64,000 nt of DNA. Source: Earliella scabrosa (lineage: Eukaryota > Basidiomycota > Agaricomycetes > Polyporales > Polyporaceae). Shown here in pieces: positions 10,058 to 21,221 of the stretch (its first letter is position 1; each line of letters begins with the position of its first letter). The position numbers and the translations under genes are program-made. The notes below the pieces were generated by a model. It made no database searches. It was not told where the DNA came from and was given only the letters and a program-made list of their open reading frames with translations. The stretch is from assembly GCA_022605405.1 (NCBI GenBank), contig JABYQQ010000002.1:2480001-2544000 (forward strand), read 5' to 3'.

Positions 10058-10783
10058 GCTTGTAGCACTAATCCCGCCCGTAGGATGATGCCAATCATGG
10101 CTTGCCAGTGGGTTGAATTAGCTGTACTTATAGTGTCTCAACTTGTTAGTCTTGCACAATAAGTATCGGTACTTCGGACGCGCGACAGCGGACGGCGCAC
10201 AAACACGGCCATACAGTCTTGATGAGTCAGCAATGTGATGCGTGTTTTGATTGGCTCCGAACTGGCTCCGAAGGTTGAACGTTGAACGTTACATTCAGGC
10301 CTCAGGCCAGGACTGATCAAGTACACTTCCTCAGCCTGCCTCAGACAACAACGGGTCGACCTAATAGTGCTTTGACGAGACAGTCGTGACTAGATCCTAT
10401 GGGAATGAACTTCAACTTGAATTATCCGACTCCGAGTCCCGACACTGCCGCTCTGAGGCACAGTAAGTACTCAGACTACTAATACGGACCCTCCTGATAC
10501 GTGGTATAGACGAGTATCTCGAGCAGCAGCGCCGCTTGAACCTTCTCACAGCGGATGTTGAACTGCTGTTTGCGAGCGACTCGTGTGAACCTTATACAAG
10601 GGAAGACCTTCACATGAATAAATGCCGTCCGTTCTGGAGAAGCACAGAGTCTCCTCTCACCCCCCGCTGGAGGCCCTTGCCCTTTCACCTCACAGGCGCA
10701 GTGAAGTGCGTCCCTGCTTCTCCTTGATGATCCGAGACTTACTCATATTTGCACTCAACTTACAGGCGACGACAATATCTTGA
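10058..10783. other. P3-P4 spacer
   Basis: No gene seen. A short tandem of TTGAACGT near 10275-10290 is the only notable repeat. Confidence 0.45.
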
Positions 10784-12151
10784 ATGCGTTCGACCAAGGA
10801 CTCCTCGGACAGACAAACGATAATGGTGTCAGTAGCTGATACTATGCCACCGTCCTACCGCATACTTCAAGAGCTCCTCCCTCCAGATCGCAGCGGATCA
10901 CACCTGCCCGAGGCGTCACATCCGTCAGCACAGTCCTCGCCGACCGACGGTGCAGCCATGAGGCCAGACAGCTCCTACCGCAGCACCCGCCCGTCAGCGC
11001 TCATGCGCGTTCTGAAGGCGCCGAAAGTGCGCAAGGCGGTAATCGTGGCTCTCTGCGACCTCGTCAAGCAGTCCAACGAGGCGCAGGCGTGCGCGATCCT
11101 TGATCGGTGCGTCGAGGTATGCGACACATACGCGCTGTCCCCCTCGTCCCTCCTCCAAAAGCGAAGCATCGAGGGCCACACCCCGCTCTATTGGGCGATC
11201 ATCAACAAGCCTCGCGCTCTCGCAGATGGGCTCGACTTCGTCTCTGCCCTTATCTCCACTGCAGCACCGCTCACAAACGCGACGGTCGACGAAGTACGCT
11301 TAGCGTGTATGCACCGCTCCGATCAGCCGCTCTTACAGGCACTGAAGGGCTTGCCGGAGCTGACTCCACGCTCAGGCAAGGAGGCGATCATCGCGAACGG
11401 GAGCGGACTGCGAGATGTAGTCCTTGTGGAGGAGGACGAAGACGATAGTGCTGCGTTCACGGTACAATTCCGCGCGCCCTCGTTCCACACACGGATGCAG
11501 GCCCAAGAGGAGATACGATTGGAGTTCATTGCCAAAGGTACGCATTGGCGCAGCCTATATCCCTCCTTACGTTCTCCGCGGCTGATGCACGAACTGTTAC
11601 TCACTGACGACGCGCATTGACAGGGCGTCTCTGGGAACTGACGTTCCTGATTGCCAGGAAGTCCCGTGACAAGCGGCTTGAGTCAGACCGCCAGGAGCCT
11701 ATCGGCACATGGGTCGTTAAGCTGGCTCTGCTGCACTGCAGCTTGCCGGTTAAGATGGATTTTATGCTCTTGATCATCGATGACCCCCGCGCGCGGAACG
11801 TGCGAGTGCGTCGGAGGTCTAGCTCACAGTCCAGAGTTTCCGGACGATCGGTAGCATCGGCGTCGGAGGTGAAGCCACGGATCGTAGCCCGTCTCTCTAG
11901 CAACGGCGAGCCTCTCACTGCCCCCCGCTCGGCTAGGTCGTACAATTGCACAATGGCGACAGTGTCTTTTGGGAGGTACACAGGGCTGAAAAGCCTGCAA
12001 TATGCGTGCGTTGTGATCATGACTGCCTGAACTATAATCCGAGGCTTCACTAATCATAATCATGTACCTTTCACGCGCACACAGTGGAAGCCCGTATCTT
12101 GGTAGCGATGGAGCCTTGGTGGCTGAACTCCATGGACAATTGAAGACTTGA
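10784..12151 (+). CDS. PPxY-ankyrin family protein, copy P4, C-terminal CaaX lost
   Basis: Exons 10784-11537, 11624-12005 and 12085-12151 give 400 aa in phase. PPSY is at residues 22-25 within MPPSYRIL. The ankyrin-like HTPLYWAI is intact, but later motifs are diverged: APSFHTRMQ replaces VPMFQKRMR, and GSPYL replaces the conserved CPYL cysteine. The frame stops with LHGQLKT. In the same frame, immediately downstream (12152-12190), the sequence would read LESDAQLECVIS and then Arg, a clear remnant of the family tail in which a stop has appeared and the last Cys and stop codons are changed. The protein is therefore predicted to lack the lipid anchor. It may be a soluble variant or a gene in decay. 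Confidence 0.8.
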
Positions 12152-12619
12152 CTGGAGTCTGATGCTCAACTGGAGTGTGTCATCTCCCGTAAATGGCACC
12201 TGTAGATTTTTGGCGGTGAGTCACTGTCAGTGACATTTGCGCTGTCGTCGCTGATTTCGCATGAACTTTCGCATGAATAATTCGCTGATACTTTCCAAGC
12301 TTGCAAGTTGCTACCCAGTACTATCTGACCTCAAAGCCGCTCGTATTGGCACGTCGGCGCACCCATGCCTGCCTGCGTTCGCGTTCAAGTATCTAGTCAT
12401 GATTTCCCGTCGCGCTCTGACTCTGTACAATGACATCCCCCTGCCAGTTAGAATCAAACACAAGTTAGCCGTGAGTTCAAGGCTCACAAGCTTGAGTTGC
12501 AGGGAGGTAGTAATCGAACTACCATTTGTGCGATCGCCGGTGGAGTGAGATGCCGGCGCGATTGTTGATGTCCATTCCTTCCATAAGGTCACGTCTGGAC
12601 AGTCGATGGTCGACGATGC

Positions 12620-13035
12620 CTATAATGCTTGACGCTTTCTGCGCCGCCACCTCGCAAAGAACGGAATGGACATCCATCCGACACTGTAACGGAGACGGAC
12701 CTATGTACATTGACATGGGTCCTACGTCACGTCTAGTGTCTGCGAAGTACGCATACACATGGGGAGCGACGTACTACCGTCTCCCAGCTGAACTGCGATG
12801 AATGACTGCGGGTGGAGTGTTGCGGCTTCAGAAAGATTAATGGCAAGGTAGCAGCCAATAGCTCTGGGGCCACAACCGACGATGTAATGATGAGTGATGG
12901 TGGAGAATACATGAGTGGGTGTGGCCGAGTATTAGACGACGGATAAAGGGCGCTGTATGTGCTGTCATGTACAATGCACATCGACCGCCTTGAAGGAGAG
13001 GCGAACGTCCGTCAGCGACTCGACTCGCGGGACGT
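12620..13035. repeat. Duplicated non-coding segment, copy A
   Basis: It shares many blocks in the same order with 18030-18405: CTGCGCCGC, CCTCGCAA, GACTGCGATGAATGACTGCG, ACCGACGATGTAATGA, GTATTAGACGACGG, TGTACAATGCACA and CGACCGCCTTGAAGGA. Its right end matches the 3' end of the membrane-protein gene whose stop is at 18377. Copy A lies directly before the decayed P copy. Confidence 0.75.
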
Positions 13036-13044
13036 TGCCGCTGA

Positions 13045-13950
13045 CTCACGGATGAGACGGTCGACGAGCTGCGCCTTGCGTGTCTGCAGCACTCCTTTGA
13101 CCATGCGCTGTTTCAGAAGCTTCGTCGCTCACTGGGCGCGAGGACCGTGCTCGTGGACGAGGTCGACGAAGGCGGACTCCGAGAGCGCGTTCGTGGTGCG
13201 ATTCATAGAAACGCCTGCGCATATTGGAGGCACTTCAGCTCGAGTTCATTGCCAAAAGGTCGGCTTGTCCGCTGTATACACGTGTTCCGCATTGATGTTG
13301 ACGTGTACGGTACCAGGTCGATTATGGGAGCTAAGCTTTCTTATCGCAAAGGACTTCGACCCCCGTTTGGCATACAAGAATGTCAAAGATGGGAGCTCCG
13401 AGCTGGGTCATCGATATCAATGCATCAAGCTCGTACTCCTGCCCCACAGTCCCTCGACATGTCGGTTGATTCGCGCTTGGTTATCGAGGACCCGCGGGTC
13501 CATGGTCATCCGAGTGGGGAGCATGGATCAGCAAGTGCAGGGACGTCAACGTCTCTTAAGGTCTCTTATCGAAGCAATCGCGAAGATGGGGAGCGACCAA
13601 GCCGAAACCGCCGATAGAGCTACGGGCCGACGGCTGAAGCTTGAAGGCGCGCGACCAGCTTTCGCCGCCTCGGCCCGGTGCGAGTGGCAGCAACGACGGT
13701 CTGAGCGGCTAAAACTACCCTCCTCCTCCTCGGCACTCGGGAGTCGGCGGGGCCTATGATCATACTCTCGCTGGTGCCAACCTACAGTTCAAGTGCGTCT
13801 TCAGTGTTTCCTTGATCAATAGTAGTTGCGTGGCTAATCACTTGCGACGTCAATAGTGGCTGCCCGTACTTCGACGCTCGCTGACCGCCAGACTGCATGG
13901 AGGCACGATTGGCACTGGGCCAGCCGGAGTCCGACTGCGTCATCTGCTGA
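13045..13950 (+). pseudogene. Decayed copy of P1 (PPxY-ankyrin-CaaX family)
   Basis: From GATGAGACGGTCGACGAGCT onward the sequence follows P1 closely. It lacks everything before residue ~170 (no PPxY and no first ankyrin unit), and several deletions shift the frame. The 60-nt intron of P1 is still recognisable (CCGCTGTATACACGTGTTCC and onward) and is flanked by GCCAAAAGG and TTATGGGAG. Later blocks match SRLVIEDP and HGHPSGEH of P1. The very end still encodes SDCVIC and a stop, so the CaaX box survives while the frame does not. Frames of 266 and 156 aa over this region are chance readings. The close match, including the intron, shows a fairly recent duplication of P1. Confidence 0.85.
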
Positions 13951-14228
13951 GAATTACGTCCCAGGTGCTTCTTTCCCCTTCCGATCTCTAACGGCTCAGT
14001 AATCTTGAAGGTCATGACTTCCCTCCGTCACTGCCAGCCCGTATACTTATTGGTCTTTCTCCGTGTTCTCTGTGTACTATGTCAGCTGTCTTCTACTCAC
14101 TACTCACGGGAACAATCGCATACATCTGCATGGCAGCCGGGTCGGGCGCATACACGAGGCTCATGTGCTGCGGTAAACGGGCGTCGACTCGCAGGAAGGA
14201 GGCGTTACTGCCTAAGCAGACAACATAA

Positions 14229-14257
14229 CCTTATACCCCAGAAGCCGCCTCGTGGGA
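14229..14257 (+). promoter_or_regulatory. Conserved upstream block of P5
   Basis: CCTTATACCCCAGAAGC, then CGCCTCGTGGGA. This is nearly the same as upstream of P2, and a TATATA (14266-14271) follows 10 nt later. Confidence 0.55.
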
Positions 14258-14422
14258 CAGCAGCATATATACCCAACGGGCCCGACCACGAGGTAGCTTG
14301 AACTTCTGTTCTCTGCTTTCCTGCCCGGTCGCATCGCCTCGTCTCCTCCCTACGGTGTTCCAGGTCTCGTAGGGCATTCAGGTTCGTCGCCTTGAGCACA
14401 CAGTACTCCAGACATCGCGACA

Positions 14423-15684
14423 ATGATCCGTTCCAGCAGAATGACAATTCGAACTCCTGAATCCCCATCAGAGGATGCCCGCCTTTTAGATCTCCCCGAC
14501 GAGCTTCCTTCCTATCATACTCCCCAGTCTTCCTCCTCCCCCTCAGCAAGCGAGGGGACTCAGTTCGCTGGTGGCTCAACGTCGCGGTATACCCGTGCTC
14601 AGAAAAGGGAAGCTCGGACCGACATTCTTGATAATCTCCGCGAGCTGGTCAAACCATCGAACACTCATCGTGCGCGTGAGCTGCTCAGCCGCTGCACTCG
14701 CCTCTGCGCGACATCCAGCCACTTGTCGACGATTATGCAGGAGAAGAGCATTGAAAACCACACGCCGCTGTACTGGGCGATCATCAACAAGCCTGCAATT
14801 CAGAACCACGAACCCGACCTTATCTTCCTCCTCATCTCACACGCGACACCGCTGAATGACGCGACGGTTGACGATGTGCGCCTCGCTTGTCTGCACATGT
14901 CAGATGATACGGTCTTTCAGAAGCTCAGGAGATCGCCCGAGTTTGCACCCCTATCCGGGATGGCCGAGGTTGTCGCAGGCGGGAAGAAGTCGATGGATGT
15001 AATCGTAGTGGAGGATGTCAGAGACAACGATCCCGCGTTCGAGGTTCACTTCCGGGTGCCGATGTTCCGGAAGCGGATGACGGTATTGAAGGAGGTCCGA
15101 CTGGAATTCATTGCCAAAGGTGCGCCCCCGTTGTAATGAGTCCCTCGCATACATCTTGCTTACTTGTGGTTCACGATTCTACGTGCAGGGAAACTATGGG
15201 AGCTCACGTTCCTGATTGCGACCGCATCCTCGGATAAGCGACTGAATTACGATTCCTCGATCAAGAGCGGGACCTGGGCCGTGAAGCTGGCCCTGTTGCA
15301 CCACAGCACGCCGACGTATATCGACTCAATGTACCTGTGCATCAATGACCCCCGTGCAGGCAGGACAGAGGAAAAGTTGACCCCAGATCAAGGTGGCGCT
15401 GGAGTCGAAGCATCAGCTCACAGTGCCCTCCTCACCGCGGTCGTACGACTGCAGGATGGTTGTCGTGTCGTTTGAGGACAACGAGCAATTGAGGAATCTG
15501 CAGTACACGTATGTCTGAGTCTCTTCTCGTCTGATATACTTAGTCGTTGCCAACTCACGCCGTATACCACAGGAGCTGTCCGTACCTCAATAGCGACGGA
15601 TCCTTGGTCGGTATGATTCAGGGACGGTTGGGGCGTCCGAAAGGGGCTGTGGAGCCTGATTCACCGGGCTGCCTCGTATGCTGA
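14423..15684 (+). CDS. PPxY-ankyrin-CaaX family protein, copy P5, with a one-base frameshift
   Basis: Exons by homology are 14423-15119, 15189-15508 and 15573-15684, but they sum to 3n+1. The extra base is best placed in a run of four C at 15381-15384: with three, the frame continues into QIKVALESKHQL, SYDCRMVVVSFED, LNSDGSLVG and a C-terminal CLVC. As read, the frame instead ends at 15475 after a false tail. The WW-ligand is the LPSY variant at residues 28-31. The ankyrin-like HTPLYWAI and the LACLHMSDDTVFQKL helix are intact. Either this is a very young pseudogene or allele, or a base-calling error in the C run; the good state of everything downstream favours a recent event or an error. Confidence 0.75.
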
Positions 15685-16288
15685 ACTTGTACTTCCTAGT
15701 CTCCACCTTAGTTCAACGTTGACCGAGTGCACCCTCTTGACGCCAAATGACTAAGCAAGCTTTGTCACTAACCTATGATCACCCAGTGTGGTTGCCTCAG
15801 TTCTCTGCCCGAGGCCAATTTTCTACCATCAGCCCGCACACTATTACTTTAATTTACTTATGGTCCAATGTTTGAGTACTCAGGAATTGCTCATCCTGCA
15901 CAGCCCGGATAGGCTGTGCGGTCCATCATGATCGGAGCCAGCCGCGCGCGTGTAGTAGGATGCGCAGGTATAGGAGAACGCGCGCGGGCATTCGGCCCTC
16001 TTCGCCGACGTGTTCAAGTATGGCACAGCCTTGAGGTATCATATAAATCTCTCCCACGGAACAGCGTTAGGGCGTGGAGACCCCACAACACGGTCACCTT
16101 TACCATGAACCCCGGATGACCCCTCTCTTGGAGCGACTCCTTCAGCTCTGACACTCTCAGCTCCCCTCATAAAACACATCAAACAGTACGCGGTGAAGCT
16201 TCTCAACGAGCCTACCCGGTCGCACGCAGGTTCGTGATCTCCCCCATTTACAAGCTGGGGCTGACTCGTGTCCTAACGCTGACAACAG
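15685..16288. other. P5-P6 spacer with P6 promoter
   Basis: No gene recognised. It contains a TATAAA at 16042-16047, 240 nt before the P6 ATG, and short CG-rich runs near 15940-15990. Confidence 0.5.
16042..16047 (+). promoter_or_regulatory. Probable TATA box of P6
   Basis: TATAAA in a TATCATATAAATC context. The ATG is 240 nt downstream, which would imply a long 5' UTR or a 5' UTR intron. Confidence 0.4.
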
Positions 16289-17829
16289 ATGCCCTCCGAG
16301 AAGGCCTCAGGCTCATTGCCCAAAGGGACCCTACTGATAGAAGTCGGAGATGCGCCTCCGGCCTATGATTATGATGTCCTACAAGATCGCCTTCATCAAG
16401 CGAGGAATGAAGGCCAGTCCACGAGTCATCCGCACTGGCACCACTCCGCCACATCTTCCGTCTCGGCATCCTTGTCTCCCAGTGCTAACTCAAGCAATCA
16501 ACGGTTTGGTGGGGAGTCATCTTCCAAGCCTGAGTCGTGGTACAGCCACGCGCTAGCCGCTAATCAAGTGCGCTCAACGATACTCAAGCTGCTCCGCGAC
16601 CTTGTCAAGCAGCACGACAGCCCTCATAGCGCTACTGGCGTGCTAGAGAGTTGCGCAGACGGCGTGCTAGAGAGTTGCGCAGACGCGTGCAAGACCTACA
16701 ACCTCTCCCTATCCTCCTTGTTGCAGAAAAAGAGCATCGAAGACCATTCGCCGATCTATTGGGCAATCGTCAACCGACCACCTAGCCCCACTCATGCAGA
16801 CACGGATTTGGACCCTGACCCGGCTCCCAGCTCTGACCTTGTGTCTATCCTCCTCTCGCATGCGGCCCCGCTCACTGATTCCACCGTCAATGAGGTGCGC
16901 TTGGCATGCCTGCATGCGTCCAACCACGCTCTTTTCCAGAGGCTCAGGAGCTCCCCGGAGTTTGCCGCGCTTTCCGAGAGGGATAAACTCGTACGGGGCA
17001 GCGATGGTCCCGTCGACGAGGTCAGCGTCGAGGAAGTGAGGGGCGACGAGGCAGCGTTCGTGATGAAGTTCCGGATCCCCATGTTTCAGAAGCGAATGCG
17101 GGTCACGGAAGGGATACGCCTGGAGTTCATTGCCAAAGGTACGCTCGTTCCCACTGAAGCCCGGCTTGAGATGGCGTTCCTTGGGCTGACAATGCGGTTA
17201 TCGGTATGTCAACAGGTCGTCTATGGGAGCTGACCTTCCTGGTCGCCCAGAGGTTTGGGGATAGACGGTTGAACCATAACAGCAAGTACCGAGGCGGCAG
17301 CTGGATCGTCAAGCTCGCGCTTCTATACAACAGTCCACCGACGTACATTGACGGGGCATACCTCGTTATAGAGGGTTCACGCACGGAAGAGCCGGATTCG
17401 CTGTTGGAACCCCAGCTTCAGCAGTCACAACCCAACTTGTTGCTGTCATTCTCCGATGGATCGTCTAGTGCCCAATCCCCGCCTCCGGCTGCTGACATTG
17501 ACGCTGATGTCAATGCATTACATGCTGGTCTTCGACCGCAGATCAAAGTCCCGCTTGAAGCCCTGTACCAGCTCACGGCGCCGATAACGTCAACCACACA
17601 CGACGGAAAGATGATCGTAGTCCAGTTTGAGGAGCACGCAGAGCTCAACAGTCTGCAGTTCACGTACGCCCACGTTCCATATCGCGGTGGTATCTTTGAG
17701 GCTGACTTCTGCTCATGTAGAGGCTGTCCGTATCTCGAGAGGGACGGCTCCTTGGTCGGGAGAGTCGAGGGCCGGCTCGCGAGACCGGCGGGTGCACAAG
17801 ACCCATCGTCAGACTGTATAGTCTGTTAG
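16289..17829 (+). CDS. PPxY-ankyrin-CaaX family protein, copy P6
   Basis: Exons 16289-17138, 17216-17663 and 17721-17829 give 468 aa in phase, the longest of the array. PPAY is at residues 23-26 in DAPPAY, followed by a long Ser/His-rich linker. The repeated octapeptide GVLESCAD arises from an exact 24-nt tandem duplication. The ankyrin-like unit HSPIYWAI is followed by an Asp/Pro-rich insert, then LACLHASNHALFQRL. VPMFQKR is IPMFQKR here, as in P1, and DACKTYNLSLSSLLQ also groups it with P1. The second exon has an extra Ser/Pro/Gln-rich insert before IKVPLEALYQL. The tail is CPYLERDG, a basic helix and CIVC with the stop TAG. Confidence 0.88.
16637..16684 (+). repeat. 24-nt exact tandem duplication inside P6
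   Basis: Two identical units (16637-16660, 16661-16684) encode GVLESCAD twice. The other copies of the family have one unit. Confidence 0.95.
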
Positions 17830-18029
17830 GGGCGCTTGAAACGGACGGAGATGCACACCGTATACCCACCTTCAAGACTCATGAGATCCGTGATCTGATC
17901 TTGAGCTGCGTCGAAAGATCACGAACTCCTTGTTCCGACATGTACGATACCTCCTTGTCCATTTTGGCATAAGGTCAGGTTGGGACACTTGATGCTTGAC
18001 CATGTCTAGATCTGTCTGTGATGTCCAAT

Positions 18030-18405
18030 CAACGCTTCTGCGCCGCAGCCTCGCAAGGAATGAACTTCGAATGCCCATTCGCCACAACGGAGAATGACCT
18101 ATGTACATTTCCGCTTCGTCACGTTTAGGTACACATGCTCGAAGCGACGTACTGCCGTGTCCTGGGTAGACTGCGATGAATGACTGCGTGCGGTGAGATG
18201 GCGGGGCCAGATTGGCAGTCCATAGCTCTAGGGACACGACCGACGATGTAATGAGTGACGGTGAGGAATAACCAGGTGCGGCGGCCGGGTATTAGACGAC
18301 GGGACGAACGTCGACGAGAGCCGTATGTACTATGTACAATGCACACCGACCGCCTTGAAGGACAGGCGAAGGTCCGTTAGCGACTTGACTCGCGCGATGT
18401 CGACG
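18030..18405. repeat. Duplicated non-coding segment, copy B
   Basis: Partner of 12620-13035. This copy spans the spacer after P6 and the last ~30 nt of the minus-strand membrane-protein gene, so it is the likelier parent. Confidence 0.75.
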
Positions 18406-21221
18406 GCGAGAGCACGGTCGGGGCGATAGTGGGGGACGTGCATCCGGTGCAGGATGTCTGTGGAGACATGACGGGGGAGGACACGGATGTGCTTGGCGAG
18501 GACCCGCTCTCAGTCTCGTTGTTGAGCTTGAGGGTCCGGAGTGCTATAGCATTGCTATGGGCCGCCGTGAATGAACGAGCCAGGTGGAACGTAGAGGCGT
18601 ACAGACGCACCCACTAAACGCCTTGAGCTCGATGCAGTCAGCGACGGGACTTCCGCCAATGTCCTTGTGATCTACATGCTTCGGCATGTGTGTGGAGCGC
18701 CGCGGGAGGCCGCTCTTGCGAGGATCGACAGGGCTGTCACAGTCGCGCGGGAGAGGCCTGCAAGACGAGAGGCGCCGCAGGCTGCAGCGCAGCGTCAGCA
18801 TGACAGCTTGGATGCGGTAGGGATGACGCGCACTGGTTGCACTTCGACGTCCAGCGGAAAGAGATGGCGGGGAAGAGGAAGATGTTCTTCTGCCTCGCGA
18901 GACGTTTGTACTGGCGACACGAGGTGTGGATGCTGTTCGGAGGTGTGAGCTACTATGGGTGAAAGTGCTCTGTGCAGGCTGAGACGTACATGACAAGCCC
19001 TGGGCGGCGCATACAGTCACGTTAGGTGGTAACGGTGAGCACGGATGGACATTGTACTTACATGCGACGAAGCACAGTGCCTGCGAAGATATCCGGCCAG
19101 TCAGCTTTCGTGCGGATGCTCCGTCAAGGAATACATACCCTACGATACGAAGCTGTGCATTGAAACACGCCGTCAACATCATCCCGAACGTAGTCCCAAC
19201 GGAGCCACCTACGATTCCAATTCCTCAACCCCAGAAATACGGCCTACGTCCCATCAGCACCTTCCATCTCCGAACCTTCCCAACCAGGGCTCTATCACTC
19301 ACCGATATGACCACGCTCGACAGCCAAAACACCGCCAAACTCACCGTCCCGCCCTTCGACACCTTCCTCGGCGGTACCACCGCCGCCTCCGTCGCACCGT
19401 CCGCATCAGCCCCACTCGAGCCCGCCGCGGCGCTCTGCCTCCTCTCCAGCGCGGGCCGCCGCCGGTGCGGGCTCAGCAGCCCGAGGACGCCGAGCGTGAA
19501 TACGATCGTCGAGACGTACACGGTGAGCGAGACGAGCGGGACGTGCGAGTTCCCGACGTATGCCTCGTCGAGCTTGGATATCTCTGGCGGGGCGCGGGGA
19601 GAGGGTGAGGGAGAGACGTCAGTAACCGGGTCATGCTTGTGGGTGGGGTGTGGGTGGGACGGGACGTACCGAGGGCGATGGCTGCGGTTAGGGCGAGCTG
19701 CGAGAGCAGCATGAGGCCCCAGATGAGGCCGTTGCGCCATAGGGTGTTCCTACATACGCGCGGATGTCAGTGTTGGTGAAGTCGAGAGGGTGGGGCAGCG
19801 ACGACAGCGGACAAGGAGCTGTGGGACTGAGACGCAGTGGGGATGTACGCACACGCGGAGAAGGAAGATCGCGAAGGCGAAGACGAGCGACACAAGTCGC
19901 AGGACCTAAGTGAATGTGAATGTCGTCAGCACTGCTACATACGAGAGAGCACCGTGATGCATGAGACGTTCAGATGAGTTTGGATGGACTGGACAATGAA
20001 TGAAATCAGAGAGGGCGGGCCTAACAACTCGTCCGAGTATCCGAGCGGCCCGAGCCGACACAGCACACAAATCACACCCTTGTAATGCCCACCCCATTAC
20101 GCGCGAACCGCGCGAGAAGCCCCTCGCCTCCACCCGCTAAGCAGGGCGGCGAGAAGGCAGGGGTGGGAGATCCATTGAGTAGGATGAGCGACGGGTCGCT
20201 CAGTGGGCGTCCGAAGAAATAGAGGTAAGCGGCGCCAGTGGACGCGACAAAACGGTGATGAGCATTGAGTGGGACGATGCGATCACAGAGAAGCCCGCGG
20301 CAAACACTCCAGCGACGTCAAAAGCGTCGCGGAGCTGCACGCGATCAGCCCCGCCAAGCCGCGCGCGGAACAGGCCCAAAACGACGTCCGAACCCCCGGA
20401 GGTGTCGCGCACAGGTTGGTCATGGTCAATGGGAATGGGATAGCATGCATGCACGAGCCCCAAAGTGGCAGAGGGCGGAAGAGGGTGGGGTGCCGATGCG
20501 CTCGTTATGACTGTAAGAGACGTAAAAAACGCACCAGAGCCGCCTTGCCGAGGGACTGCGCGTATCATGTCAGGAAAGTTGCGAAGTCCAGGGTTCGTTG
20601 ACCGTTGCATGGTAGCAGGTAAGATGAGTAAAGAGACGAGATGAATATTTGCCATGATATGATTCATGCATGATTTATGAGTCGGAGCGGGTGCGAGGCC
20701 GTCGGAATCCGGATGCAGGGCGGGCGCGGGGCCGAACGTTAGACGCGAAGGGTCCCGGGTTCAAGGAATGTCCAATGCCAATGTGTGTAAAGTCAGCTCC
20801 GGGGGGCGGACGATGACAGGTGACGCAGTGTGCACTGTGGGCGCAACGCACCTGCGCGAATGGCCGGGGGAAGGCGGACGCGAAGACGAGCTCGCACACG
20901 ACGGAGAGGATGGAGAGGTACCGGCAGGGAATGTAGAGCGCGAGCGTTGGCCCGCGCGGGTGCCGGCGGAGGGCGTGGAGGTCGTATGGGATGCGCGTCA
21001 CGGCGAGCCAGCTGCAAATGCATTGCATCCGTGTTTGGCATCGCAAGGGCAAGGATTACGAGGAGAGGAAGGGAGGGTGGGAGGATGGGAGGGACGTACA
21101 GGAAGGCACCGCCAAAAAGAGTGGTGATAGTGGTCATTGTGGCTACATTGGCACCCATGTTCAGTGGTTTCTGGAGGGGTGACACTAAGACAAGAATACT
21201 GACAGTGCTGAACTTGGACAT
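18377..21221 (-). CDS. Multipass membrane protein, basidiomycete DUF6533-like family (M1), approximate model
   Basis: Several small exons are recognisable on the minus strand. One at about 20855-21030 encodes SWLAVTRIPYDLHALRRH and then LALYIPCRYLSILSVVC, aligning with FLSTLSCDLALLKGK and LLYFGCRYCTLLSII of the divergent gene at 23.9 kb. Another near 19865-19905 encodes VLRLVSLVFAFAIFLLRV. A further pair covers LIWGLMLLSQLALTAAIALG and, after a ~110-nt intron, LDEAYVGNSHVPLVSLTVYV with more hydrophobic segments. The last exon (to the stop at 18377) is Ser/Thr-rich and hydrophilic, as in the C-tails of this family. The start at 21221 and the region 20140-20700 are uncertain, and a degenerate gene cannot be excluded. 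Function of the family is unknown; location in a membrane is inferred from the segments. Confidence 0.45.

Noticed and set aside
12959..13759. 266-aa frame over the relic of P1
   Set aside because: It reads partly through the old intron and shifts out of the P1 frame; not a functional gene.
20740..20770. GGGTCCCGGGTTCAAGGA, similar to a tRNA T arm
   Set aside because: No matching stem, D arm or anticodon arm around it.
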